Source: Eubacterium sp.
Lineage (GTDB): Bacteria; Bacillota; Clostridia; Lachnospirales; Lachnospiraceae
Assembly (NCBI GenBank): GCA_017459345.1
Contig: JAFUDC010000151.1
Location: 1-36,673, forward strand
Direction of reading: 5' to 3'
DNA: 36,673 nt
Shown: positions 23,835 through 29,769 of the stretch, one piece after another
Layout: every line of letters begins with the position of its first letter
Numbering within the stretch: the first letter of the stretch is position 1
Notes under the pieces: model-generated
The model's database searches: none
The model's input: only the letters and a program-made list of their open reading frames with translations
What the model was told of the DNA's origin: nothing
Program-made: the position numbers and the translations under genes

Positions 23835-23880
23835 TAAAAAAGAGCACTGCCGGCGGAAATTTCACTGGCAATGCTCTTTG
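23835..23880 (-). terminator. Rho-independent terminator of adk
   Basis: On the minus strand an 11-bp stem (AGAGCATTGCC with GGCAGTGCTCT, one G-T pair) with a 15-base loop is followed by TTTTTT. It begins about 20 bases after the adk stop and separates adk from the signalling operon. Confidence 0.92.
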
Positions 23881-23900
23881 AAAAGCAATTCAAATCTCTA

Positions 23901-24542
23901 TCATCCAAGCTTCTTAACGATGGTGTCAAATACCACCTGAATATCCTGGGTTCCGTCCACTGTAAAGAGAGCACCTTTTTTCTCATAATGGTCAATCAGA
24001 GGCTGAGTCTGCTCATGATAGACATCCAGTCTCTTCTTCACCGTCTCAGGCTTATCATCATCACGAAGAATGAGCTCCTGCCCGCACTGGTCACATACGC
24101 CCTCTGCCTTTGTGGGATTATAAACCACATGATAGGTTGCCCCGCAGCCTACACATGCTCTTCTGCCGGACATCCTCTCAATGATATTCTCATCCGGAAC
24201 ATCCACGTTGATGGCATAATCAATCTTCTCATTCTGGTTATTCAGAGCGTAATCCAGAGCCTCTGCCTGGGGAATGGTCCTTGGGAAACCATCCAGGATA
24301 AAACCTTTCATGCAGTCTGCATTCTTAATCCGGTCCACAACCAGATCAACAACCAGCTCATCCGGAACCAAGGCACCCGCATCCATGTAGCTCTTGGCTT
24401 TCTTTCCAAGCTCTGTGTTATTTTTGATGTTGGCCCGGAAAATATCTCCCGTGGAAATATGCGGAATCCCGTATCTCTCGGAAAGCATCTTGGCCTGTGT
24501 TCCCTTACCTGCGCCAGGGGCGCCTAACATAATAATCTTCAT
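23901..24542 (-). CDS. adk: Adenylate kinase
   Basis: Cytosolic enzyme that interconverts ATP + AMP and 2 ADP. 213 residues, the usual length of the long bacterial form. The P-loop [10 protein letters not shown] is at residues 7-16, the AMP-site motif DGFPRT follows, and the LID carries four cysteines in CVGC...CDQC, the zinc-binding type of Gram-positive enzymes. Start ATG at 24542 has GGAGG six bases upstream. In many Firmicutes adk lies in the ribosomal-protein spc operon between secY and map; here it stands alone between a secreted protein gene, 46 bases upstream, and the phospho-signalling operon. No obvious promoter or terminator is seen in that 46-base gap, so adk may be partly cotranscribed with the secreted protein and the PASTA kinase further upstream. 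It ends in a strong terminator. Confidence 0.98.
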   Translation of the reverse strand: MKIIMLGAPGAGKGTQAKMLSERYGIPHISTGDIFRANIKNNTELGKKAKSYMDAGALVPDELVVDLVVDRIKNADCMKGFILDGFPRTIPQAEALDYALNNQNEKIDYAINVDVPDENIIERMSGRRACVGCGATYHVVYNPTKAEGVCDQCGQELILRDDDKPETVKKRLDVYHEQTQPLIDHYEKKGALFTVDGTQDIQVVFDTIVKKLG

Positions 24543-24588
24543 AAAATACCTCCTGTTCTTTCGTTTGTATAAACTTTGATAATCTTGC

Positions 24589-25605
24589 TTATTTGATTTT
24601 TACCTTCTTTACCTTACTCCACTTGCCATAGATGGTCTTCCCTCCTGATTTCTTATAGGGACGCATCTTGACATAGAATGTCTTCTTCGATGGGAAATGA
24701 TTAATCGTATCGCTGGTCTTGCTCTTCTTATACTTTCTCTGGAGAGTCTTGGACTTAAAGTTCTTCTTCTGGGAGAAGTAGAACTGATAACCTGTGACAC
24801 CGCTGATCTTCTTCCACTTCAGAGAAATCTGCATTTTCTTTGTAGACTTAAGAGTCTTTATCTTGCCCTTCTTGTTGAGGGTTTTCGTCTTAGCAGCCGG
24901 CTTTGTGGCCGGTTTTGCGGCCGTTGTGGTGGCTGGCTTCGGGGCTGCTGTGGTTGGCTTCGGAGCCGCTGTGGTTGGGGTCGGAGTTGGGGTCGGGGTC
25001 GGATCCGGAACCTTGGTGATATCCATATCAAAAGATTCACAGTACATGTTTAAATTAATGAACAATTTTTGACCAGCAGTCAACTTAATCTCTCCGTACC
25101 TGCTCTCCAAATTCTGTTCAAACAAATCATATGAATCCGCATCTGAGGTATTCCCTAACCAAAGAGTACTATTTTTCCCTCCTTCAGTGTCTACCGTCTG
25201 TTTATTCAAATCGCCATTTTCTACAAGCATCAGCGAAAAACTTCCATTTGCTTCATCCCAATCCTCGGCATTCAAATTAGAGACAGTGATACGATAATAG
25301 CCCGTAACCGTTGGTACAAAATTTAAATAACCTTTTCCACAATAGTACCCACCATAGTACTCTTCATCCTCTTCATCATAATAGGTATCTAAATAGGCAC
25401 AATATATTTTATGTGTACCAAGTTCCACTGAATATGATTTCAAATAATCTTCGTACTCAGAATCCATATCTATATAGGCTATTTTATCATCTTCATCATA
25501 ATAATACCATGTTGCACTCGCACTAGCAGGAAGAACTGCTATAAGCATTGACAATATTATCGACATCATTAATAGCATTTTTAGCATTTTTGCTGATTCA
25601 TTCAC
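24589..25605 (-). CDS. Secreted protein with Thr/Pro-rich linker and C-terminal Fn3-like domain
   Basis: 338 residues from a GTG start at 25605 with AGGAG seven bases upstream. Signal peptide ([19 protein letters not shown], cleavage near SASA), then a Tyr/Asp/Glu-rich segment ([13 protein letters not shown]) and a beta-sandwich-like domain with [18 protein letters not shown] and [25 protein letters not shown] and TTAAPKP linker (about 208-245) joins a basic C-terminal domain of about 85 residues resembling fibronectin type III ([17 protein letters not shown] ... [23 protein letters not shown]). The protein at 28104-28955 has the same layout and a nearly identical C-terminus. The N-terminal coding part (25060-25605) looks clearly AT-richer than the rest. 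No enzyme motif is seen; likely a surface or matrix protein. It probably shares transcription with the PASTA kinase 105 bases upstream. Confidence 0.85.
   Translation of the reverse strand: MNESAKMLKMLLMMSIILSMLIAVLPASASATWYYYDEDDKIAYIDMDSEYEDYLKSYSVELGTHKIYCAYLDTYYDEEDEEYYGGYYCGKGYLNFVPTVTGYYRITVSNLNAEDWDEANGSFSLMLVENGDLNKQTVDTEGGKNSTLWLGNTSDADSYDLFEQNLESRYGEIKLTAGQKLFINLNMYCESFDMDITKVPDPTPTPTPTPTTAAPKPTTAAPKPATTTAAKPATKPAAKTKTLNKKGKIKTLKSTKKMQISLKWKKISGVTGYQFYFSQKKNFKSKTLQRKYKKSKTSDTINHFPSKKTFYVKMRPYKKSGGKTIYGKWSKVKKVKIK
24905..25005 (-). repeat. Low-complexity Thr/Pro/Ala linker repeats in the secreted protein
   Basis: Within the gene at 24589-25605 the DNA repeats short GTCGG-type and GGCTTCGG-type units on the plus strand, encoding PTPTPTPT followed by repeated TTAAPKP units. 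This is a flexible, possibly wall-spanning linker prone to length change. Confidence 0.75.
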
Positions 25606-25710
25606 CGCTCTTCTCCTTTCTGTTATTTTCCTGTTCTTTGATTGATTGTAAAGTAAGTCAAATCAGATTTTTATACTAGTAATACTGACTTTTCTAACCT
25701 TAATACCATC

Positions 25711-27762
25711 TTAATTCACCCACTCCATCGACTTATAGCTGGATCCGCCTGATTTCTTCTTGGAAGATCCGCTGCTCTTCTTGGAAGAACCTGAGCTCTT
25801 CTTGGAGGATGATCCTGAGCTCTTGCTTGAGGATGATCCTGAAGATCTTGATGAGCTTCCTGATGAGCCGCTTGACCTGTAGGTTGGCTCCGGTTCGGGT
25901 TCGGGCTCGGGTTCCGGTCCTTTGCTGACTGTGACGCTGACCTTCTTGTTCTTGTCGACCTTCTTGCCTGCTTTGATGGACTGGCTGATAATCTGGTCTT
26001 CCTTTACGCTGTCACTGTATTCGCTCTCCTGAGCGTCTGCGTTATATTTGAGCTTGGCCTTCTTAAGTAAGGCCTTGGCTTCCTTCACAGTTTTGCCCTT
26101 AAGGTCTGGTACTTCAACCTGTTCGACTCCGTCGCTGATGACGATGGTGACCTCAGCGCCTTCCTCAAGCTTTTCACCGGCGGCAACGCCCTGGCTGATT
26201 ACCGATCCCTTCTTGACATCGTCAGACCACTCATTCCCGGATACGGTACAGACAAGACCAGCGTCCGTGATAGCTTTCTCCGCCTTCTTCTGGCTTAAGC
26301 CAGCCACAGAGGGAACTTCTTTGAGAGCGCCTTTGCTGACCACGACTTCGATCTGGTCACCCTTCTTAAGAATCTCTCCGGCTTCAACGTTCTGAGAGAT
26401 GATGCTGCCCTTCTCCACATCGTCAGAGTACTCGCTTCCGCTGTCTATCACAAGAAGGGATTCGTCATCTCCCTCTGCCAGCTTGGATGCCTCCTCCAGG
26501 GTCATGTTGGTCAGGTCAGGCACTTCCCTCTCCAGGGATTTCTGATAGCTATGGTAGCCTGCTCCGCCTCCGATACCGATCAGGAGAACGAGGGCAGCCG
26601 CTATCATCGGCAGCTTGCTTTTCTTTTTACCTCCGCCTTCCGCCACGGCTTTTTCAGGGACAGATTTCTTTACTTCAACTGCCTGGTCTGCAGGTTCATC
26701 CTCGGGAAGAGAGATTACTTCTTCCTCTGACTTTGGTTCGGTGTCAGGGGAAGTATCATTAACCGGGGCAGCAGCGGAAGCACCCTGGTCACCGGAAGAC
26801 ATTTCTTCCGGATCAGGCTCTTCCAGAGCAATGGCTTCTGTTCCATCCATTGCTCCGACCTCCGGGGCAATATCCGTTCCCTCCTCCAGTTCACTGTAGA
26901 GGTCATCGCAGAATTCCTTCAGATTCTGATAACGTTTTGAAGGATCCACGCTCATTCCCTTCATCAGGGCATGCTCTATCTGAGCTGGCAGCTGGACACC
27001 CAGCTCGGAAGGAGCCTTCAATGTATCATCCAGGACTCTTTCCAGGGAATCCTCCGGAACCACTCCGGTGACACAGCGATAGAAGGTAGCACATAGTGCA
27101 TAAATATCCGTCCAGGGTCCCTGCATCCCCCGGGTCTGATACTGCTCCACCGGGGCATATCCGGGCTTTAAGATGACGGACAGACTCTTCTCGCCAAACT
27201 CGGTGTAGTCTCTGGCAGCCCCGAAATCCATCAGCCTGACCTCTCCGTTAGCCATCACCATGATGTTGTCGGGACTGATATCCCGATGGATCATGCCGGC
27301 CTTGTGAATCTCATCCAGGGACTCTAAGAGGGGGGCCATGATGACCAGCATATCATCCGCCGTCATGGGGCCGTTCTCTTTCAGGAACTCCTTCAAAGTA
27401 ACTCCCGCCAGATACTCCATGACAATGTAGGCTGTATTATTGGCCTCGAAGAAGTCATTGACATTGACGATACCCTTGCTCTTCTGGAACTTGGCCATGA
27501 CCTTGGCCTCGCTGATAAAGCGGTTCTTTCCGCTCTCGAAGATCTCCGGCGATGCCGTGTAAGAGATTGAGACTTCGTTGCTGATATCATGGTTTCGGAG
27601 AACAATGCCATTAGGGTAGAATTCCTTAATGGCAACCGGGGTATCAAAGAGGGTATCCCTGCCTATATAGGTGATACCGAATCCACCCTCTCCCAGTATA
27701 TCCTCCACGACATATCTGCCGTGGAGCTCTGTACCTTTATTCAGGTAATGCGCATCTAACAT
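25711..27762 (-). CDS. PASTA Ser/Thr kinase (second locus)
   Basis: 683 residues from the ATG at 27762, which has GGAG nine bases upstream and aligns with the N-terminus of the kinase at 19762-21729. A TTG 63 bases earlier is open but poorly spaced from any ribosome site. Kinase domain about 15-290: GEGGFGITY, AIKEF (K46), HRDISPDNI (159 on), DFG (179-181), APVEQY. An acidic juxtamembrane region of about 90 residues follows, then a transmembrane helix (384-403) and three PASTA repeats, for example VPSVAGLSQKKAEKAITDAG and VPDLKGKTVKEAKALLKKA. An EPEPEP stretch and a long Ser/Gly/Lys tail end in SSYKSMEWVN. No zinc ribbon. PASTA kinases of the PrkC type sense peptidoglycan. The gene is outside the big operon but shares its tail motif with the kinase at 15572-17701, suggesting a common surface partner. 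Confidence 0.94.
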   Translation of the reverse strand: MLDAHYLNKGTELHGRYVVEDILGEGGFGITYIGRDTLFDTPVAIKEFYPNGIVLRNHDISNEVSISYTASPEIFESGKNRFISEAKVMAKFQKSKGIVNVNDFFEANNTAYIVMEYLAGVTLKEFLKENGPMTADDMLVIMAPLLESLDEIHKAGMIHRDISPDNIMVMANGEVRLMDFGAARDYTEFGEKSLSVILKPGYAPVEQYQTRGMQGPWTDIYALCATFYRCVTGVVPEDSLERVLDDTLKAPSELGVQLPAQIEHALMKGMSVDPSKRYQNLKEFCDDLYSELEEGTDIAPEVGAMDGTEAIALEEPDPEEMSSGDQGASAAAPVNDTSPDTEPKSEEEVISLPEDEPADQAVEVKKSVPEKAVAEGGGKKKSKLPMIAAALVLLIGIGGGAGYHSYQKSLEREVPDLTNMTLEEASKLAEGDDESLLVIDSGSEYSDDVEKGSIISQNVEAGEILKKGDQIEVVVSKGALKEVPSVAGLSQKKAEKAITDAGLVCTVSGNEWSDDVKKGSVISQGVAAGEKLEEGAEVTIVISDGVEQVEVPDLKGKTVKEAKALLKKAKLKYNADAQESEYSDSVKEDQIISQSIKAGKKVDKNKKVSVTVSKGPEPEPEPEPEPTYRSSGSSGSSSRSSGSSSSKSSGSSSKKSSGSSKKSSGSSKKKSGGSSYKSMEWVN
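25745..25870 (-). repeat. Ser/Gly/Lys-encoding tandem repeat in PASTA kinase tail
   Basis: Units such as TTCTTCTTGGAAGATCC and TTCTTGGAGGATGATCC recur on the plus strand, encoding repeated SSGSSKK and SSGSSS units outside the membrane. The kinase at 15572-17701 has a similar but shorter tail. Slippage could change its length. Confidence 0.75.
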
Positions 27763-27896
27763 CTTATCCAACTCCATTAGCTGCAGACCGGTTTTCGAAA
27801 TGATGAGATGAAAAATTACTGCCAATATCCTTCAAAAGCACCATAGAAGAGTCTTTCGAAAACACGATCAGTATGTGAAACGTTATTATTAGTAAT

Positions 27897-27926
27897 AGTT
27901 TAGCACATTCTAATGGAATCTGTCAC
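27897..27926 (-). promoter_or_regulatory. Candidate promoter of the PASTA kinase gene
   Basis: On the minus strand GTGACA (27921-27926), an 18-base spacer and TAAACT (27897-27902), the latter preceded by TGC as in an extended -10. It matches consensus only moderately, but some promoter is needed because a strong terminator lies just upstream. Confidence 0.35.
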
Positions 27927-28053
27927 TATAATTCTTTATCAATATTTGCGGTTTTTGTGAAAAATGCATAGACTTATTTGTATGTATTGAAAGTGATTTG
28001 CTTTTTGAAGGTAAGCAGGATTGGGAGCCGAATCAAAGAAGCAGGCAGATCAC

Positions 28054-28098
28054 AAAAAAAATCCTGGAATACCCTATTGTATTCAGGGTATCCAGGAT
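28054..28098 (-). terminator. Rho-independent terminator after the secreted-protein gene
   Basis: On the minus strand ATCCTGGATACCCT pairs with AGGGTATTCCAGGAT (14 bp, one bulged base, 9-base loop) and runs into eight T residues. It starts six bases after the stop codon of the gene at 28104-28955. Confidence 0.95.
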
Positions 28099-28103
28099 AT
28101 ATA

Positions 28104-28955
28104 TCACTTTATTTTAATCTTCTTTACCTTGCTCCACTTGCCGTACAGGGTCTTCTTCCCGGACTTCTTATAAGGCCGCATCTTGACATAGAAGGTTTTC
28201 TTTGACGGGAAGCCATCGATTTTAACGCTGCTTTTGCTCTTGCTGTAGCTGCACTGAACGGTATTCCTTTTAAAATTCTTGCTCAGGGAAAAATAAAACT
28301 GGTAGCCGCTTATGCCGCTGACCTTCTTCCACTTCAATGACATCTGCTGTTTTCCGGGGCAGCTGATTTTGGTAATCTTTCCTGTCTTTTTAATCTGACT
28401 GGAGGAAGTGGGCAGCGCCTTACCTTTTATATTCAGCTTCAGGGAGGCTGCATTCGTACTAAAATAGATGAATACTTTCTGCTTTTTTGCAAGCATAATC
28501 TCCCCGTACCTTGAGGACAGAGCGACAACAGTATAACCGTCAATGGTACGGGTAATCGGCGGGTTGCTCACCCACATTACATCATCGATACCGCCCTGAG
28601 TGTTGACGTTGGCAATAAAGATAGAACCGCCATCAATAGTCATAATATTAATAAATCCCACCGCAAGATTATAATCCGGCTTTTTTGTGAGATCAGAAAA
28701 TGTGAATGTATATGTCCCGTCTTTAGGGGCAGTAAAAGCCAGATATCCTTTATCAACCCCGGTAGGAAAATTAATGGTTTGCGTGCCGGTCTTCACTACC
28801 CTGGCAGTCCGTTCAGCCGTTTTTTTGCTGGTAGTGAAATCCTGCTGGACAACGGATACTGTCCCGGCACTGACTGGCAGGCAGATAAAGGCCAGGGCAA
28901 TCAGCATGGTTCCCATGATTCCGATTCTTTTTAGATAATTCCATACTTTAGTCAT
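28104..28955 (-). CDS. Secreted protein with C-terminal Fn3-like domain (paralogue)
   Basis: 283 residues. Signal peptide (MGTMLIALAFICLPVSAG region), then a beta-sandwich-like domain with GYLAFTAPKDGTYTFTFSDL and SSRYGEIMLAKKQKVFIYF, and a basic Fn3-like C-terminal domain (ISGISGYQFYFSLSKNF ... [23 protein letters not shown]). It parallels the protein at 24589-25605 throughout, without the long Thr/Pro linker, so the two are paralogues that flank the PASTA kinase gene. No anchor motif or catalytic site is seen; probably secreted or held to the wall by its high positive charge. Start ATG at 28955 has GGAG about seven bases upstream, and the leader shares a motif with the WG-repeat gene. The gene is monocistronic, with a strong terminator behind it. 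Confidence 0.85.
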   Translation of the reverse strand: MTKVWNYLKRIGIMGTMLIALAFICLPVSAGTVSVVQQDFTTSKKTAERTARVVKTGTQTINFPTGVDKGYLAFTAPKDGTYTFTFSDLTKKPDYNLAVGFINIMTIDGGSIFIANVNTQGGIDDVMWVSNPPITRTIDGYTVVALSSRYGEIMLAKKQKVFIYFSTNAASLKLNIKGKALPTSSSQIKKTGKITKISCPGKQQMSLKWKKVSGISGYQFYFSLSKNFKRNTVQCSYSKSKSSVKIDGFPSKKTFYVKMRPYKKSGKKTLYGKWSKVKKIKIK

Positions 28956-28985
28956 AAATCTCTCCTCTACTACTTATGTTTTTTT

Positions 28986-29006
28986 CTGACTAATGTTGTC
29001 GGATGC
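28986..29006 (-). promoter_or_regulatory. Shared leader motif, copy 2
   Basis: On the minus strand the 21 bases end in GACAACATTAGTCAG and lie 30 bases before the start codon. They match 17 of 21 positions of the sequence at 19734-19754, and all four differences are transitions. An A-rich run and AGAGGAGA follow in both copies. Confidence 0.45.
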
Positions 29007-29058
29007 AAGTATTTTCCGGTTATTTTTTATTCTATCACATATCTGCCGATTCCGCCAT

Positions 29059-29218
29059 CATCAATTTGTAACTACTCAGAGCCATGTAGATTTTTGGACA
29101 AAATGACTGAGAAAGCTTGCTTTCAGAAGACATATTGTGCAAAAATCTATAGGGCGAGAGACCACATCGAGATGAAGCGAAGTGTAATCGAGATGGGGTT
29201 ATGAGTAGTTACATCAAT
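29059..29218. repeat. MITE-like structured element with terminal inverted repeats
   Basis: Terminal inverted repeats TGTAACTACTCA (29067-29078) and TGAGTAGTTACA (29202-29213) match over 12 bp. CATCAAT occurs directly at both outer edges (29059-29065 and 29212-29218), like a target-site duplication. Inside, a second stem pairs TAGATTTTTGGACAAAATG with the segment ending CAAAAATCTA (17 of 19 positions), capped by CTGAGAAAGC/GCTTTCAG. ATCGAGATG occurs twice as a direct repeat. No coding capacity. Confidence 0.65.
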
Positions 29219-29238
29219 CTTTGGATTTTCGTAAACAC

Positions 29239-29277
29239 AAAAGGGGCGCCATGAATCAGTCCCTGATTCATGGCGCC
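29239..29277 (-). terminator. Rho-independent terminator of the DUF2325 gene
   Basis: A perfect 15-bp stem (GGCGCCATGAATCAG with its complement, 29245-29259 and 29263-29277) with a three-base loop is followed on the minus strand by CCTTTTGTG. It lies about 55 bases after the DUF2325 stop codon. Confidence 0.88.
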
Positions 29278-29331
29278 TTCAAATCACACTGGTATAAGAC
29301 AGTTAAAATCTCCGCTATTCATCCTGTTTTT

Positions 29332-29616
29332 TCAGGCTCCGCAGGCCTGCTCTAAGATATCATTCAAGGCTGTCCCGCTGCTGGTATGGCAGCGTACGAT
29401 ACTGGCATTACATTTCTCCGCCTCATTGACGGCACATTTCACCATCTTGTGAGATACAGTGTTGGTAAAGAGAATCAGCAGGTCCGGACTCCCGATCAGA
29501 GTGCTCAGATTCCCGCTCATCTGGGTGAATACCTTCGCCTTGCAATGGTGTTTTTTACATATCTTCTTATACTGACAGACCATGCGGTCGTGACCTCCAA
29601 CGATGACAACGCTCAT
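29332..29616 (-). CDS. DUF2325 domain protein
   Basis: A small cytosolic protein of 94 residues, the typical length of stand-alone DUF2325 proteins. It begins SVVIVGGHDRMVCQYKKICK, has a central LLILFTNTVSHKMVK strand-helix and ends RCHTSSGTALNDILEQAC, all family hallmarks. Several Cys and His residues (C14, C20, H23, H24, C25, C62, C70, H72) could bind metal or respond to redox, but the family has no settled function. It has its own strong promoter with an embedded PerR-type box and its own terminator, and it follows the P-type ATPase gene by about 150 bases. Start ATG has GGAGG six bases upstream. The context suggests a role in metal or peroxide stress, which is inference. Confidence 0.9.
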   Translation of the reverse strand: MSVVIVGGHDRMVCQYKKICKKHHCKAKVFTQMSGNLSTLIGSPDLLILFTNTVSHKMVKCAVNEAEKCNASIVRCHTSSGTALNDILEQACGA

Positions 29617-29686
29617 AATAGCCCTCCTGATGTATTCGAGTCTTGCTCAGAATTATACAAAAACTTATTAGTAAGCTTTCGTAATA

Positions 29687-29722
29687 GTTAGTTATATCTA
29701 ATTTATAATTATTATAACTAAC
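29687..29722. promoter_or_regulatory. 10-bp inverted repeat overlapping the DUF2325 promoter
   Basis: GTTAGTTATA (29687-29696) and TATAACTAAC (29713-29722) are perfect inverted copies 16 bases apart. They bracket the -10 element and the PerR-type palindrome, so a repressor bound here would block transcription. Confidence 0.6.
29703..29717. promoter_or_regulatory. PerR/Fur-family 7-1-7 operator (PerR box)
   Basis: TTATAATTATTATAA is a perfect 7-1-7 palindrome equal to the known PerR box TTATAATNATTATAA of Bacillus. It covers the -10 element of the DUF2325 promoter, a typical place for a repressor. An AT-rich sequence can match by chance, but an exact fit at the -10 makes function likely. Confidence 0.7.
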
Positions 29723-29739
29723 TCATCAGTTTTCGTCAA
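29711..29739 (-). promoter_or_regulatory. Sigma-A promoter of the DUF2325 gene
   Basis: On the minus strand TTGACG (29734-29739), a 17-base spacer and TATAAT (29711-29716): five of six and six of six consensus positions. It is about 95 bases ahead of the start codon. Confidence 0.85.
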
Positions 29740-29769
29740 TCGTTGAAATTGAGAGTCTTTTTCAGTTAA

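Larger units (their letters stand above)
27763..28103. other. 341-base intergenic region with terminator and promoter
   Basis: No gene seen. It holds the terminator of the secreted-protein gene (28054-28098) and a candidate promoter for the PASTA kinase (27897-27926), leaving an AT-rich leader of about 130 bases. I see no riboswitch-like fold in the leader by eye. Confidence 0.7.
28956..29331. other. 376-base intergenic region
   Basis: No gene seen. It contains the leader of the secreted-protein gene with a shared 21-base motif (28986-29006), an AT-rich segment with an extended -10-like TGATAGAAT on the minus strand (29029-29037) that may be its promoter, a MITE-like structured repeat (29059-29218) and the DUF2325 terminator (29239-29277). 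Confidence 0.7.

Noticed and set aside
24905-25870. CRISPR array or satellite from the short repeats
   Set aside because: The repeats are in frame inside coding regions, encode Pro/Thr and Ser/Lys stretches, and have no spacers of constant length.
27763-27825. TTG start 21 codons upstream for the PASTA kinase
   Set aside because: The AAGG site is only about three bases from the TTG, and the extra residues have no match in the related kinase at 19762-21729.
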